Below are positions 45,209-54,179 of a stretch of DNA of 64,000 bases, piece by piece. The stretch's first letter is position 1. Each line of letters starts with the position of its first letter. Position numbers and translations under genes: made by a program. The notes beneath the pieces were generated by a model. It made no database searches and was not told where the DNA came from. It saw nothing but the letters and a program-made list of their open reading frames with translations. Source of the stretch: Oleiharenicola lentus. GTDB lineage: Bacteria > Verrucomicrobiota > Verrucomicrobiia > Opitutales > Opitutaceae. Location of the stretch: positions 310,001 to 374,000 of the forward strand of contig NZ_SDHX01000002.1 in assembly GCF_004118375.1 (NCBI RefSeq), given 5' to 3'.

Positions 45209-45904
45209 TTAGAATTTGTTGAACTCGGTGGCCGCCAGCTTGACGCCGGGGCTCATGGACGAGGAGAGCGTGACGCTCTTGATGTAGTGGCCCTTGAACG
45301 CGGCCGGCTTGGCCTTGCCCACGGCCTCGAGGACCGCGGAGACGTTCTCGCTGATCTGGGCAGGGGTGAAGGAGCGCTTGCCCACGCCCACGCCGATGTT
45401 GGCGGTCTTGTCCACCTTGAACTCCACGCGGCCGGCCTTAACGGCCTTGATGCCCGCGGCGATGTCGTCGGTGACGGTGCCGGACTTCGGGTTCGGCATG
45501 AGGCCCTTGGGACCGAGCACGCGGGCGAGCGTGCGGACCTGCTTCATGGCTTCGGTCGTCGCAATGGCGACGTCGAAGTCGAGCCAACCCTCGTTGATCT
45601 TCGCCATGAGGTCGGCGAGACCGGCATGGTCGGCACCCGCGGCGATGGCCTTGGGGGCGTCGTCGGTGAAGACGATCACGCGGACCTTCTTACCGGAACC
45701 GTTGGGCAGCGGCGTGGTGCCGCGGACCATCTGGTCGCCCTGCGCGGGATCCACGCCGAGGCGGAAGGACAGTTCGATGGTCTCATCGAACTTGGCCTTG
45801 GGGAACTTGGAGAGGATCTCCACCGCTTCCGCGAGTGGATACTCCTTGGTGAGATCAGCGGCCTTGACGGCGCTGTTGTAGCGTTTGCTGTGTTTGACGG
45901 GCAT
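45209..45904 (-). CDS. rplA: 50S ribosomal protein L1
   Basis: 231 residues. GPKGLMPNPKSGTVTDDIAAG is the L1 signature; KHSKRYNSAVKAADL begins the protein. L1 moves the exit-site tRNA and often represses the rplKA unit. Confidence 0.98.
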   Translation of the reverse strand: MPVKHSKRYNSAVKAADLTKEYPLAEAVEILSKFPKAKFDETIELSFRLGVDPAQGDQMVRGTTPLPNGSGKKVRVIVFTDDAPKAIAAGADHAGLADLMAKINEGWLDFDVAIATTEAMKQVRTLARVLGPKGLMPNPKSGTVTDDIAAGIKAVKAGRVEFKVDKTANIGVGVGKRSFTPAQISENVSAVLEAVGKAKPAAFKGHYIKSVTLSSSMSPGVKLAATEFNKF

Positions 45905-45969
45905 GTTTTACTCCTTGCGGTGCGAACGTCCTGGCGGACTCCCGCGATGAGCGGTTGGACTGGCAAAAG

Positions 45970-46395
45970 TTAGTCGACGACCTCGATGCCCATGTTGCGG
46001 GCGGTGCCGGCGATCATGCGGATGGCCGCTTCGTCGCTGTTGGCATTGAGGTCGGCCTTCTTGATTTTGATGATCTCAAGAATCTGCTTCTTGGTGACCT
46101 TGCCCACCTTGTCGGAATTGGGCTTGGCGGAGCCAGAGGCGACGCCGGCGGCCTTCTTCAGGAGCACCGAAGCCGGGGGCGACTTGCAGATGAACGTGAA
46201 GGACTTGTCGGAATAAACAGTGATCACCACGGGGATGATCATGCCGTTCTGATCCTTGGTCTTCGCGTTGAACTCCTTGCAGAAGCCCATGATATTGACG
46301 CCCTGCGCGCCGAGGGCGGGGCCGACGGGGGGAGCGGGATTGGCGGCACCGGCGGGAAGCTGGAGGCGCACGTAACCTTGAATTTTCTTGGCCAT
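45970..46395 (-). CDS. rplK: 50S ribosomal protein L11
   Basis: 141 residues. [30 protein letters not shown] begins the N-terminal domain that binds GTPase-centre r[17 protein letters not shown] is the C-terminal signature. L11 supports RelA activation. Confidence 0.98.
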   Translation of the reverse strand: MAKKIQGYVRLQLPAGAANPAPPVGPALGAQGVNIMGFCKEFNAKTKDQNGMIIPVVITVYSDKSFTFICKSPPASVLLKKAAGVASGSAKPNSDKVGKVTKKQILEIIKIKKADLNANSDEAAIRMIAGTARNMGIEVVD

Positions 46396-46435
46396 GTTGA
46401 GCTAGGGATGACTGGTTGTGGTGAGGGCGGCTGGA

Positions 46436-47008
46436 TCAGCTTTCAGAGGCGCGCTGGACCTGCCAGTATTCGAGTTCGACGGGCGTAAACCGTCCGAAAA
46501 TGGAAACGGAAATCTTGAGCTTGCCGCGGGTCGGATCGACCTCGTCCACGCGACCGGTGAGATTGGCAAAGGCACCGTCGGTGATCTTGAGCTCCTCGCC
46601 GACCTCGAAGGTGACCTTCGGCACTTCCTTGCCGGAAGCCGCCTCGATCCGGGCCTTGATCTCGTCGATTTCGGCTTGGCGCAGCGGAGCGGGATTGTCG
46701 CCACCGACGAACCCGATGACGCCCGCCGCGTCCTTCACGAAGTAAAACGGCTTGATCATGACCTTCTTCGTCTCGTCGAAAAGGCACATGTTGATGAAAA
46801 CGTATCCCGGATACAGCTTGCGGGTCTTGACGGATTTCTTGCCGCCCTTGACCTCGGAGACGACCTCCGTCGGGAGCAAAACCTCGTGGATGAGATCGTC
46901 GAGCTCCTCGGCCTTTTTGAACTTCTCGATGTAGTTCTTCACCTTGTTCTCCTGGCCGGAGAGCGTGTGGAGGGCGAACCACTGGGCGTTGGAAGTCTGG
47001 GTGGACAT
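46436..47008 (-). CDS. nusG: Transcription termination/antitermination protein NusG
   Basis: 190 residues. The NGN domain begins AQWFALHTLSGQENKVKNYIEKF, and the KOW domain has FANLTGRVDEVDPTRGKLKI. ATG 47008 gives the family length; the open frame upstream has no NusG character. It links RNA polymerase with Rho or the ribosome and follows secE by 17 bp. Confidence 0.97.
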   Translation of the reverse strand: MSTQTSNAQWFALHTLSGQENKVKNYIEKFKKAEELDDLIHEVLLPTEVVSEVKGGKKSVKTRKLYPGYVFINMCLFDETKKVMIKPFYFVKDAAGVIGFVGGDNPAPLRQAEIDEIKARIEAASGKEVPKVTFEVGEELKITDGAFANLTGRVDEVDPTRGKLKISVSIFGRFTPVELEYWQVQRASES

Positions 47009-47025
47009 CGGGAGAAAGCGGATGG

Positions 47026-47232
47026 TTAACGGCTGACCCACTCGGTCACGGCGTTCACGACATTCAGGAGAGCAAAGTCGCTGATGCTCGTGAAGAGGCC
47101 GAGCAGCAGGCACGCAACGATCACGACGATCGTCGAATCCTTGAGCTCGGTCTTGGTCGGCCAGCTGGCCTTTTGCAGTTCGCCGATCAGTTCGCTGACG
47201 AAGAGGCGGGCGGAGCGGAAGGGATTTGCCAT
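47026..47232 (-). CDS. secE: Preprotein translocase subunit SecE
   Basis: 68 residues, the short single-helix form. ELIGELQKASWPTKTELKDS is the conserved amphipathic region, followed by one membrane helix (TIVVIVACLLLGLFTSISDFAL). It stabilises SecY. It lies 20 bp after tRNA-Trp. Confidence 0.95.
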   Translation of the reverse strand: MANPFRSARLFVSELIGELQKASWPTKTELKDSTIVVIVACLLLGLFTSISDFALLNVVNAVTEWVSR

Positions 47233-47251
47233 GTGGTGTGTCGGGCGAAGC

Positions 47252-47327
47252 TGGCAGGCGCGGAGGGAATCGAACCCCCAACCAACGGTTTTGGAGACCG
47301 CTACTCTACCAATTGAGCTACGCGCCT
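47252..47327 (-). tRNA. tRNA-Trp (anticodon CCA)
   Basis: A 76-base cloverleaf on the minus strand with 3' CCA encoded. The acceptor AGGCGCG pairs with CGCGCCT, discriminator G. The anticodon loop is CTCCAAA, the TPsiC arm GGTTCGATTCC. It lies between tuf and secE, as in many bacteria. Confidence 0.97.
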
Positions 47328-47352
47328 GTGATTATTTCTTTTAGACGACACA

Positions 47353-47379
47353 GCCGGGACCCCAAAAAGGAGCCCCGGC
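47353..47379 (-). terminator. Possible terminator or processing hairpin after tuf
   Basis: Arms GCCGGGG and CCCCGGC-like (minus strand GCCGGGGCTC...GGTCCCGGC) form a stem within 60 bp of the tuf stop. No long T-run follows, so it may instead be a processing signal before tRNA-Trp. Confidence 0.4.
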
Positions 47380-47409
47380 AGCGTCGGTCTGAAGCTGGTT
47401 AAAGGACGC

Positions 47410-48600
47410 TTATTCGACGATCTCGGTGATACGACCGGCACCGATGGTGCGGCCGCCTTCACGGATAGCGAATTTCTGGAGTTTCTCCATCGCGATGGGC
47501 GCGATGAGCTCGATGTCCACGGCGATGTTGTCGCCAGGCATGATCATCTCGACACCCTTCGGGAGGTTCACCACGCCGGTCACATCCGTCGTGCGGAAGT
47601 AGAACTGCGGGCGATAGCCGGTAAAGAACGGCGTGTGACGGCCACCCTCGTCCTTGGAGAGGACGTAGATCTCGGCCTTGGCCTTCTTGTGCGGGGTGAT
47701 GGACTTCACCGCAGCGATGACCTGACCACGCTCGATGCCATCCTTGTCGATACCGCGAAGGAGGATGCCGACGTTGTCACCCGCCTGGCCCTGATCGAGC
47801 AGCTTGCGGAACATTTCGATGCCGGTGACGACCGTGGTGACAGTGTCCTTGAGGCCGACGATCTCAACGGTTTCGTTGAGCTTGACGACGCCGCGCTCGA
47901 TACGACCGGTGGCAACGGTGCCGCGGCCGGTGATCGAGAAGACGTCTTCAACGGACATCAGGAAGGGCTTGTCCATCTCGCGAACGGGCTCGGCGATCTC
48001 GGAATCGATGGCGTCCATCAGCTCAGCGAAGGCCTTTTCGCCTTCGGGCGTGCCGGCCAGACCGGCGGTGGCGGAACCACGAACGATCTTGGTGTTCTTG
48101 CCGTCGAACTGATACTTGGTGAGGAGATCGCGAATTTCCTCTTCGACGAGTTCGAGGAGGTCCGGATCTTCGATGAGATCGACCTTGTTGAGGAAAACCA
48201 CGATCTTCGGCACACCGACCTGACGGGCAAGGAGCACGTGCTCCTTGGTCTGCGGCATCGGACCGTCGGCAGCGGAGACGACGAGGATCGCACCGTCCAT
48301 CTGGGCGGCGCCGGTGATCATGTTCTTGACGAAGTCGGCGTGGCCGGGGCAGTCAACGTGTGCGTAGTGGCGCTTGGCGGTCTCGTATTCCACGTGGGCC
48401 ACAGAGATCGTGACAGTCTTGGTCGCGTCACGGACGGTGCCGCCCTTAGCGATGTCGGAGTAGGCCTTGACCTCGGCGAGACCCTTGCGGGCCTGCACGG
48501 CCAGGATCGCGGCGGTCGTGGTGGTCTTACCATGGTCGATGTGACCGATGGTGCCAACGTTGACGTGCGGCTTCTTGCGTTCGAATGTTCCTTTAGCCAT
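47410..48600 (-). CDS. tuf: Translation elongation factor Tu
   Basis: 396 residues. [10 protein letters not shown] is the P-loop, [13 protein letters not shown] the G3 motif, and FLNKVDL the G4 motif. Delivers aminoacyl-tRNA to the ribosome. The switch I end reads [15 protein letters not shown], where most bacteria have RGITI; Thr61, the Mg ligand, is kept, but Gly59 is Thr. It lies between tRNA-Thr and tRNA-Trp. Confidence 0.98.
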   Translation of the reverse strand: MAKGTFERKKPHVNVGTIGHIDHGKTTTTAAILAVQARKGLAEVKAYSDIAKGGTVRDATKTVTISVAHVEYETAKRHYAHVDCPGHADFVKNMITGAAQMDGAILVVSAADGPMPQTKEHVLLARQVGVPKIVVFLNKVDLIEDPDLLELVEEEIRDLLTKYQFDGKNTKIVRGSATAGLAGTPEGEKAFAELMDAIDSEIAEPVREMDKPFLMSVEDVFSITGRGTVATGRIERGVVKLNETVEIVGLKDTVTTVVTGIEMFRKLLDQGQAGDNVGILLRGIDKDGIERGQVIAAVKSITPHKKAKAEIYVLSKDEGGRHTPFFTGYRPQFYFRTTDVTGVVNLPKGVEMIMPGDNIAVDIELIAPIAMEKLQKFAIREGGRTIGAGRITEIVE

Positions 48601-48674
48601 GTGGAGCTTGGAGTATGTGGTTGTGGTTGAAGTTGTTGATTTTGATTAACGTCGGAATCACCGACGGGTTGCCC

Positions 48675-48750
48675 TGGAGCCCAGAACCGGATTCGAACCG
48701 GCGACCTCGTCCTTACCAAGAACGTGCTCTGCCAACTGAGCTATCTGGGC
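48675..48750 (-). tRNA. tRNA-Thr (anticodon GGT)
   Basis: A 76-base cloverleaf on the minus strand, with 3' CCA encoded. Acceptor GCCCAGA; the anticodon loop TTGGTAA is enclosed by CGTTC/GGACG; the TPsiC arm is GGTTCGAATCC. It precedes tuf by 74 bp and is probably cotranscribed with it. Confidence 0.97.
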
Positions 48751-48844
48751 AGACCAAGACACTGAAAAAAACAAAGAGAACGACGAGGCAATGATTACCA
48801 AAATCGCCCGTCAACTAGATTTTGTTCGATTTAACCAAAAAATC

Positions 48845-49579
48845 CTAAGTTCCGACCAACACCCGATAACGACCGGGTGACAAACGTTCACCCAGACGAT
48901 AAGAGCTGGCGAGATAGGTTCGGAGGTAACCATCAACCTCATCCCATCCCGAACCGCTCAGCAAAATCGGGTCGCCGATCAATCCACCAACCCCCACAAC
49001 CACTAAAAACTCCACCGGCGCAAAATCCGTCCGCGGAAATTGCACTCCGCCAGTAAGCGGCTTTTCCTCAATGACTTCTTCACTTCCAAATCGGCGTATT
49101 TCCAAGTAGCCGGCCCTCACCGGAAGAGTTGTCAGCTTGCGATCCACCTGCCCTATCCCAGCAAAGGGCACCTCATTTCCTTGGGCCAGCAAGTCGGTGG
49201 GTTGTTGGGGCACTTGGATCGTTTCCGCCCCGTATGATGCGAGACCTTGCTCGTTCACCGTGAGTTTTGGTTCATAGAGACCAAATACTTGTCCGGGTTG
49301 CCTCAGTCGCTCGGCGTTGAGCGGTCGCTGGCCAAAATTCCAATCCGTTGGAAAAAACAGTGGCGTAGGATCCATCAGTTCCGCCCGCTCCTGCAATATT
49401 CGATTGGTCGCGGTCGAACCGGCTCCGGCCAGCTGGACAAAAGGTTGCGCCGCCCGCTTCTCCGACCCGGTTAACTTTTGTTGGCCACGCACCCACCATG
49501 CCCAACTGACGACGCCGGCTACGCCAACCAAGATGCCGACCCAGACCCGGCGTCTCACGATGGGTGATGAGAAGGACAT
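48845..49579 (-). CDS. Single-pass membrane protein of the ExbBD-like cluster, unknown family
   Basis: 244 residues. One N-terminal membrane helix (VWVGILVGVAGVVSWAWWV) is followed by an extracytoplasmic domain with no recognised motif. Its position, 13 bp after the ExbD-like gene, suggests it takes the place of a TonB- or TolA-like partner, but it has neither a Pro-rich spacer nor a TonB_C fold. ATG 49579 gives the helix at the start; the upstream frame overlaps the ExbD gene. Confidence 0.7.
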   Translation of the reverse strand: MSFSSPIVRRRVWVGILVGVAGVVSWAWWVRGQQKLTGSEKRAAQPFVQLAGAGSTATNRILQERAELMDPTPLFFPTDWNFGQRPLNAERLRQPGQVFGLYEPKLTVNEQGLASYGAETIQVPQQPTDLLAQGNEVPFAGIGQVDRKLTTLPVRAGYLEIRRFGSEEVIEEKPLTGGVQFPRTDFAPVEFLVVVGVGGLIGDPILLSGSGWDEVDGYLRTYLASSYRLGERLSPGRYRVLVGT

Positions 49580-49592
49580 GTCGTCAAATCCA

Positions 49593-50057
49593 TCAGGGCT
49601 GACCTTCTTCTGCCACCGGCTGTTCCATTGCCAACTGCGCCTGCGAAAAACCCACCTGCGAGGCCATGGAGGCCAGCTTGGCAAAATCCTGAATCGATAC
49701 CTGCCGGTCCGCACGCACCAGCATAACCGCACCCGGATGCTCTTTCGCGTAAATCTCCATATGCTTCCGAAGTTCCGCCAACGTGAATTTACCGCCCTCG
49801 AAGAGGATCACGTCCTCACGCAGATAGCTGACCACCACCGAAGCCGGCACTGCGTTTTCGGCTGCGCCATCCATCCGGGGCAAAGCCCAGGAACCGTCCC
49901 CGGACAAACCGACCGGCAAACCTGGCGCGAGGACAAAGCGCGAGCCCAGCAACGCGAAGAATAGCACGATCAGGCCGGTGTTCACCCATGCGAAAACGTC
50001 CAGATCTCGCGGCGGCGGGCTGAGCCGCGACTGCAATTCAAGCGGTCCGCTGATCAT
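49593..50057 (-). CDS. ExbD/TolR-like protein with Asn in place of the proton-carrying Asp
   Basis: 154 residues. One membrane helix (about 20-40, DVFAWVNTGLIVLFFALLGS) is followed by a periplasmic domain ending in a segment (ELRKHMEIYAKEHPGAVMLVRADRQVSIQDFAKLASMASQVG) typical of ExbD/TolR. In that family the helix begins with a critical Asp (Asp25 in E. coli ExbD). Here the aligned residue is Asn26 (codon AAC). The helix has no other acidic residue except Asp20 just before it. Coupled by ATGA overlap to the ExbB-like gene. Confidence 0.85.
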   Translation of the reverse strand: MISGPLELQSRLSPPPRDLDVFAWVNTGLIVLFFALLGSRFVLAPGLPVGLSGDGSWALPRMDGAAENAVPASVVVSYLREDVILFEGGKFTLAELRKHMEIYAKEHPGAVMLVRADRQVSIQDFAKLASMASQVGFSQAQLAMEQPVAEEGQP

Positions 50058-50698
50058 ACGCCCGTGCCCCCCCCTTTGCGGTAGTCACGCAGCAGGTAGC
50101 GCATCAGCTCGTTGCCAATCCACTCCATGTCATGGACGAGAACCCGCACCCGGCCGGTGAGAAAATGTCGTCCGAGGTGCGCGGGGATGGCGACAGCCAG
50201 CCCGGCAGCGGCGGTCAGCAGCGCCTCCCACATACCGCCAGCCAGCACGGCCGGGGTGGCGTAGTTGCCGCCCTGGTTGAAAAGCCAGAAAGTCTGGATC
50301 ATGCCCAGCAACGTCCCGAGCAATCCAAGCAGGGGAGCAATCTGGGCGATCGCCGCGAGTGCCCCCACTCTGCGCTCGAGCACGGGCAGTTCCGTCAGCG
50401 CCGCCTCCTGCACGGCAAAGCGTAAGGCCTGTTCGTCCTCGCCCGCATGCCGCAGCCCGGCCTTGACCAGCTTGGCGATGGGACCGGGCGTTTCCTCACA
50501 AAGAGTGAGCGCCTCCATCAGACGGTCCTTCTGTAGCAGGTTCTTGATGCCGTTGAGGAATTCCGCGGAGCGAATCTGGCTGCGATGCAGGTAGAGCGCC
50601 CGTTCTGCAAATACCACCAGCGCGGCCACCCCCAGAGCCATGAGCAGCCACATCACCGGGCCGCCTTGGGCGAAGACACTGTAACTAAAAGCCTTCAT
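50054..50698 (-). CDS. ExbB/TolQ/MotA-family motor subunit
   Basis: 214 residues with three membrane helices. Conserved elements are AIAQIAPLLGLLGTLLGMIQTF (second helix with Thr) and ALLTAAAGLAVAIPAH (third helix with Thr), as in ExbB/TolQ. The pair with an ExbD-like protein normally uses the proton gradient to drive an envelope process. ATG 50698 is chosen over an in-frame codon 36 bases upstream. Confidence 0.92.
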   Translation of the reverse strand: MKAFSYSVFAQGGPVMWLLMALGVAALVVFAERALYLHRSQIRSAEFLNGIKNLLQKDRLMEALTLCEETPGPIAKLVKAGLRHAGEDEQALRFAVQEAALTELPVLERRVGALAAIAQIAPLLGLLGTLLGMIQTFWLFNQGGNYATPAVLAGGMWEALLTAAAGLAVAIPAHLGRHFLTGRVRVLVHDMEWIGNELMRYLLRDYRKGGGTGV

Positions 50699-50750
50699 GT
50701 TTGTTTCGCGCGCATCATGCGAGGGGTCATCCATGCGTCCATGACAAAGC

Positions 50751-53369
50751 TCATGGCGTCGTGCTGCCTGCGGCCCGGAAGCGGGTCAGCTTTGACTGGG
50801 CTTGGGCGACGCCGCTCAACCGGTTGTCCACGATCAGCTGGTAGGCGCGCTGGGCCTCGTCCAAGCGGCCGGCCTCCTCGTGAAGTTGGGCCAGTTCCAG
50901 CAGCGATTTGGAAAGCCACCAGCGTCCCCTGGTGCCCAGTTTGGCCGCCTGGGTCGGATCCAGAAGAAAGGTGTCCACCACCGACCAGAAGACCGCTTGA
51001 GCTTTTTCCGGCTGTCCGCGCTTGGACAACGCATAACCCCAGGTGAACCCCGCTTCAACCCGCAGGTCCGCGGGCGCTGAAGGCAAATCCCGCAGACGCT
51101 CAAAGATGGCCGCGGCGCTCTCGTAGTTGGAGACATTGTTCGCGCCCTGCGCGAGCAGCGTGTTGCCCAGGGCCAGCTGGGCCAGCAGTTCGTCCGGGTG
51201 ACCGGCATAGTTGTTGACGAGGTATTCGTAAACGAGCCGCGCATTCGGGAAATCATTTAGTTTGCGCAGCAGGTCCCCCTGCTTGAGCCGGGCGTAGAAC
51301 ACGATCGGGTCGTTGGCATAATCCTTGATCAACCGCTCCAGCCGGTCGCCCGCCTCCTCAAGGTGCCGGTCGAGGCCCTGTCGCTCGAGCAGCAATGCCG
51401 CTTGGTAAAGCGCCACCGGTGCGTATTCGCTGCGCGCATATTCGGCGGTGTCCACGAAGCTGATCAACACGGCCTGCGCGCCGGCCAGATCCCCCCGCTG
51501 CGAGAGATGGCTCGCCTGCACGAGGAAGGAATATTGTGCCGCCGTCGTTGCCCGGAAATCTGCGCGTAACTTGTCCAGCACGGCCACGCCGTCCGCATCG
51601 CGGCCCAGGGAAAGTAGCGACTGCGCCTTCAGCAGGTGGGTGGTGCTGGCAACCTCCGTGCGCAAGGCCGCTTCCATCTGCCCACTTTGTTGTAGCTGGT
51701 TGATCAGCTCGTCGGCTCGCCGCAGGGCCAGTTCCGGCTGACCGTTGTCAAAGGCCAGCCTGGCCCGCAGCCACATGAGCCGGATGCGCAGCGCCTCGGG
51801 CACGCCCTGCACGCCGGCCCCCAGCAGCCGCTCGACCCGCGCGAGCGCTGCCTGCGTCTGGTCCCGCTTCTGCATTTCCTTCACCAAATTCCACTCCGCC
51901 TGCCAGCGATTCTCCGCGTCAAACGCCGGTTCCGCCGCCGCGGTGTCGAGTTGCTGGGCGGCCGTTTCGAGACGATCCGCCCTGATCTCGGAGAGCACGC
52001 GCTGGAACATCAGGATCCCCGCCGGCGCCGCCAGTGGCGGTTCCCGGAGAGCCGCGTCGTAGACATCGGCCGCGTTGCGATAGTCCTCGGCCCGGAAGTA
52101 GGCCTCGGCCAGCAACACGCCGAGCTGTGCCCGTTCCGGACCCGCCGGCAGCAGACCGCGCAACTGCGCGATGACATCCGCCGCTGTGCGGTAGCGTTTA
52201 AGATCCCAGGCCACGGCGAGACGCACGCCGAGGGCCGCCGGTCGCAACGTGGTGGCGGGATAGTTGTCCAGCAACCGCCGGGCATCGTCCTCCGCCTCGG
52301 TATAATCCTTGTCCGCCAAGGCCGATTGCGCCCGCACCAGCAGCAAATCCTCGATGACCGGGCTGGTCGGGGTGGCGGAGATCAATGCGGCCAGCTCGCG
52401 TCGCAGCTGCTCGCGCTCGGCCTGGTTTTTGACGCCGCGCGCCAGCAGGTGCAGGGCGAGACGGCGCGTTTCCGGACGCTGCGCGTCGCGCAACAACTGC
52501 CGGAACGCCCGCCGCCCGGCCTCGCTGCCTTCGCCCGCGATCAGCCCGAGCATCAGGCGGAACTGGTCGGCGATGTTGCGCTCGCTCGCCGGCATGAAGG
52601 CCAGCTGTCTTTCCAAGACTTGCTGGGCTTCGCTCGCCCGACCCAGGGCGGCCAGCGCCCCTGCGTAGGAACGCGCAAACTCGTAGCCGGTGCGCTGCCC
52701 CTGGAACTGTTCCATGCTGCTGCGCAATCTGGGCAACTGATCCTCCCCCGCCTGCCTCGCCAGCAAACGTGACTGCTCGCGCCCCAACTCAAATCGTGCA
52801 CGTTGGAGATCTGAAACCGCGGCGTTCGACGCCTGCTCATAAAGCGGATTGGCCCGTGTCAGATCCTGATCTTCATCCGCGATGCTCGCCGCGAGGAAAT
52901 ACCACCACCCTCGATCCGGCGCCACCAGCTCCTCGAGCCGGCACGCCGTGAGTTCATTGCGCGCCTGGGTCAGGCGGCCTGCGCGGACTGCCAGCAATCC
53001 CGCCCGCAGGTGATAGGAACTGTTCTGGGGTCCGGCGTAACCCTGCAGCAGCTTATCGGCCGCGGCGAGATCGCCAGTATCCAACAAAGCCGTCACGAGT
53101 GACAATGTCACTCGCGCCCGTGCATCCGCCGCCAGGGCGGTGTCGGCCAGGATTTCGCGGTAGATGCCGGCGGCTGTCGCCGGAAACCCCGCCTGCAGCG
53201 CCGCATCCGCGCGACTCTCCGCCACGATCCAGTTGCCGGGCACCGTCTGCCGGGCGTTGGCCGCGGTGGCGAGCGGACTCGGGTCGGCCACTTGGGCGAC
53301 CGCCAAACCGGACAGCAAAACAAGGAACAGAAAAGTGGGGCGCACCGGCATCTTCATTGGGCGCCGCAT
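50751..53369 (-). CDS. Large exported TPR protein of the ExbBD-like cluster
   Basis: About 872 residues. A signal-like segment (PTFLFLVLLSGLAVAQVA) is followed by a long array of helical repeats over nearly the whole length (for example RNAADVYDAALREPP, ALRRADELINQLQQS, DEAQRAYQLIVDNRL). These are TPR-like, as in YbgF/BamD or Tol-associated proteins, but the array is far longer. It is first in the cluster, 52 bp upstream of the ExbB-like gene. Start ATG 53369 is chosen over 53357 (MKMPVR) with moderate confidence. A role in cell envelope or polysaccharide trafficking is inferred only from context. Confidence 0.8.
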   Translation of the reverse strand: MRRPMKMPVRPTFLFLVLLSGLAVAQVADPSPLATAANARQTVPGNWIVAESRADAALQAGFPATAAGIYREILADTALAADARARVTLSLVTALLDTGDLAAADKLLQGYAGPQNSSYHLRAGLLAVRAGRLTQARNELTACRLEELVAPDRGWWYFLAASIADEDQDLTRANPLYEQASNAAVSDLQRARFELGREQSRLLARQAGEDQLPRLRSSMEQFQGQRTGYEFARSYAGALAALGRASEAQQVLERQLAFMPASERNIADQFRLMLGLIAGEGSEAGRRAFRQLLRDAQRPETRRLALHLLARGVKNQAEREQLRRELAALISATPTSPVIEDLLLVRAQSALADKDYTEAEDDARRLLDNYPATTLRPAALGVRLAVAWDLKRYRTAADVIAQLRGLLPAGPERAQLGVLLAEAYFRAEDYRNAADVYDAALREPPLAAPAGILMFQRVLSEIRADRLETAAQQLDTAAAEPAFDAENRWQAEWNLVKEMQKRDQTQAALARVERLLGAGVQGVPEALRIRLMWLRARLAFDNGQPELALRRADELINQLQQSGQMEAALRTEVASTTHLLKAQSLLSLGRDADGVAVLDKLRADFRATTAAQYSFLVQASHLSQRGDLAGAQAVLISFVDTAEYARSEYAPVALYQAALLLERQGLDRHLEEAGDRLERLIKDYANDPIVFYARLKQGDLLRKLNDFPNARLVYEYLVNNYAGHPDELLAQLALGNTLLAQGANNVSNYESAAAIFERLRDLPSAPADLRVEAGFTWGYALSKRGQPEKAQAVFWSVVDTFLLDPTQAAKLGTRGRWWLSKSLLELAQLHEEAGRLDEAQRAYQLIVDNRLSGVAQAQSKLTRFRAAGSTTP

Positions 53370-53503
53370 CGTGCAACTCGTCTCACCCGCTGGCAAGCGC
53401 CGCCTGCTCCAAAGTTGCCCTGACCCTGTAACGTGAAATTTCTCGCGCCGCATTTCCGCATCTGACAGAAAAGACCCCGTTCGGTTCAACCCAAACCACC
53501 CTT

Positions 53504-54106
53504 ATGAGTATCGCTCTTGTTCTCCTTCTCGTGCTCGGCGGCGGCGCGCTGCTGATCGGCTTCTGGCTCATCGGCGCTTACAACGGCCTCGTCACCCTGC
53601 GGAACCGTTTCAAGAACGCTTTCGCGCAGATCGACGTCCAGCTGAAGCGCCGCTACGACCTGATCCCCAATCTCGTTGAGACCGCCAAGGGTTACCTCAA
53701 GCACGAGCGCGAGACCCTCGAGGCCGTCATCGCCGCGCGCAACACCGCCTACGCCGCCTCCAAGGCCGCCGCGGCCAACCCGGCTGACGCCTCCGCCATG
53801 AAGGGTCTGCTCGGCGCCGAGTCCGGCCTCGCCGGCGCACTCTCCCGCCTGATGGTCGTTTCTGAGGCTTACCCTGACCTCAAGGCCAACCAGAACATGA
53901 TGCAGCTCACCGAGGAGCTTACCTCCACGGAAAACAAGATCTCCTTCGCCCGCCAGGCCTACAACGACGCCGTCACCGGCTACAACACGAGTCGCGAGCG
54001 CTTCCCCACCAACCTCATCGCCGGCATCTTCAATTTCGCCGAGGCTGCCCTCTTCCAAGTCGAGAACGCCGCCGAACGCGAGGCCCCGAAGGTCAAGTTT
54101 TCCTAA
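53504..54106 (+). CDS. lemA: LemA family protein
   Basis: 200 residues. An N-terminal membrane helix (ALVLLLVLGGGALLIGFWLI) is followed by the conserved AYNGLVTLRNRFKNAFAQIDVQLKRRYDLIPNLV and YNDAVTGYNTSRERFPTNLIA. The domain is helical and its function is not settled; it often neighbours M48 or HtpX-type peptidases, as here. Transcribed away from the TPR gene across a 134-bp gap. Confidence 0.95.
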   Translation: MSIALVLLLVLGGGALLIGFWLIGAYNGLVTLRNRFKNAFAQIDVQLKRRYDLIPNLVETAKGYLKHERETLEAVIAARNTAYAASKAAAANPADASAMKGLLGAESGLAGALSRLMVVSEAYPDLKANQNMMQLTEELTSTENKISFARQAYNDAVTGYNTSRERFPTNLIAGIFNFAEAALFQVENAAEREAPKVKFS

Positions 54107-54179
54107 AGCATCAGCGCTCAGCTTTCGGCACTTAGTCAGTTTGATCTGGCTGCCGACCGTTGAAAACTGATCGCTCTCC

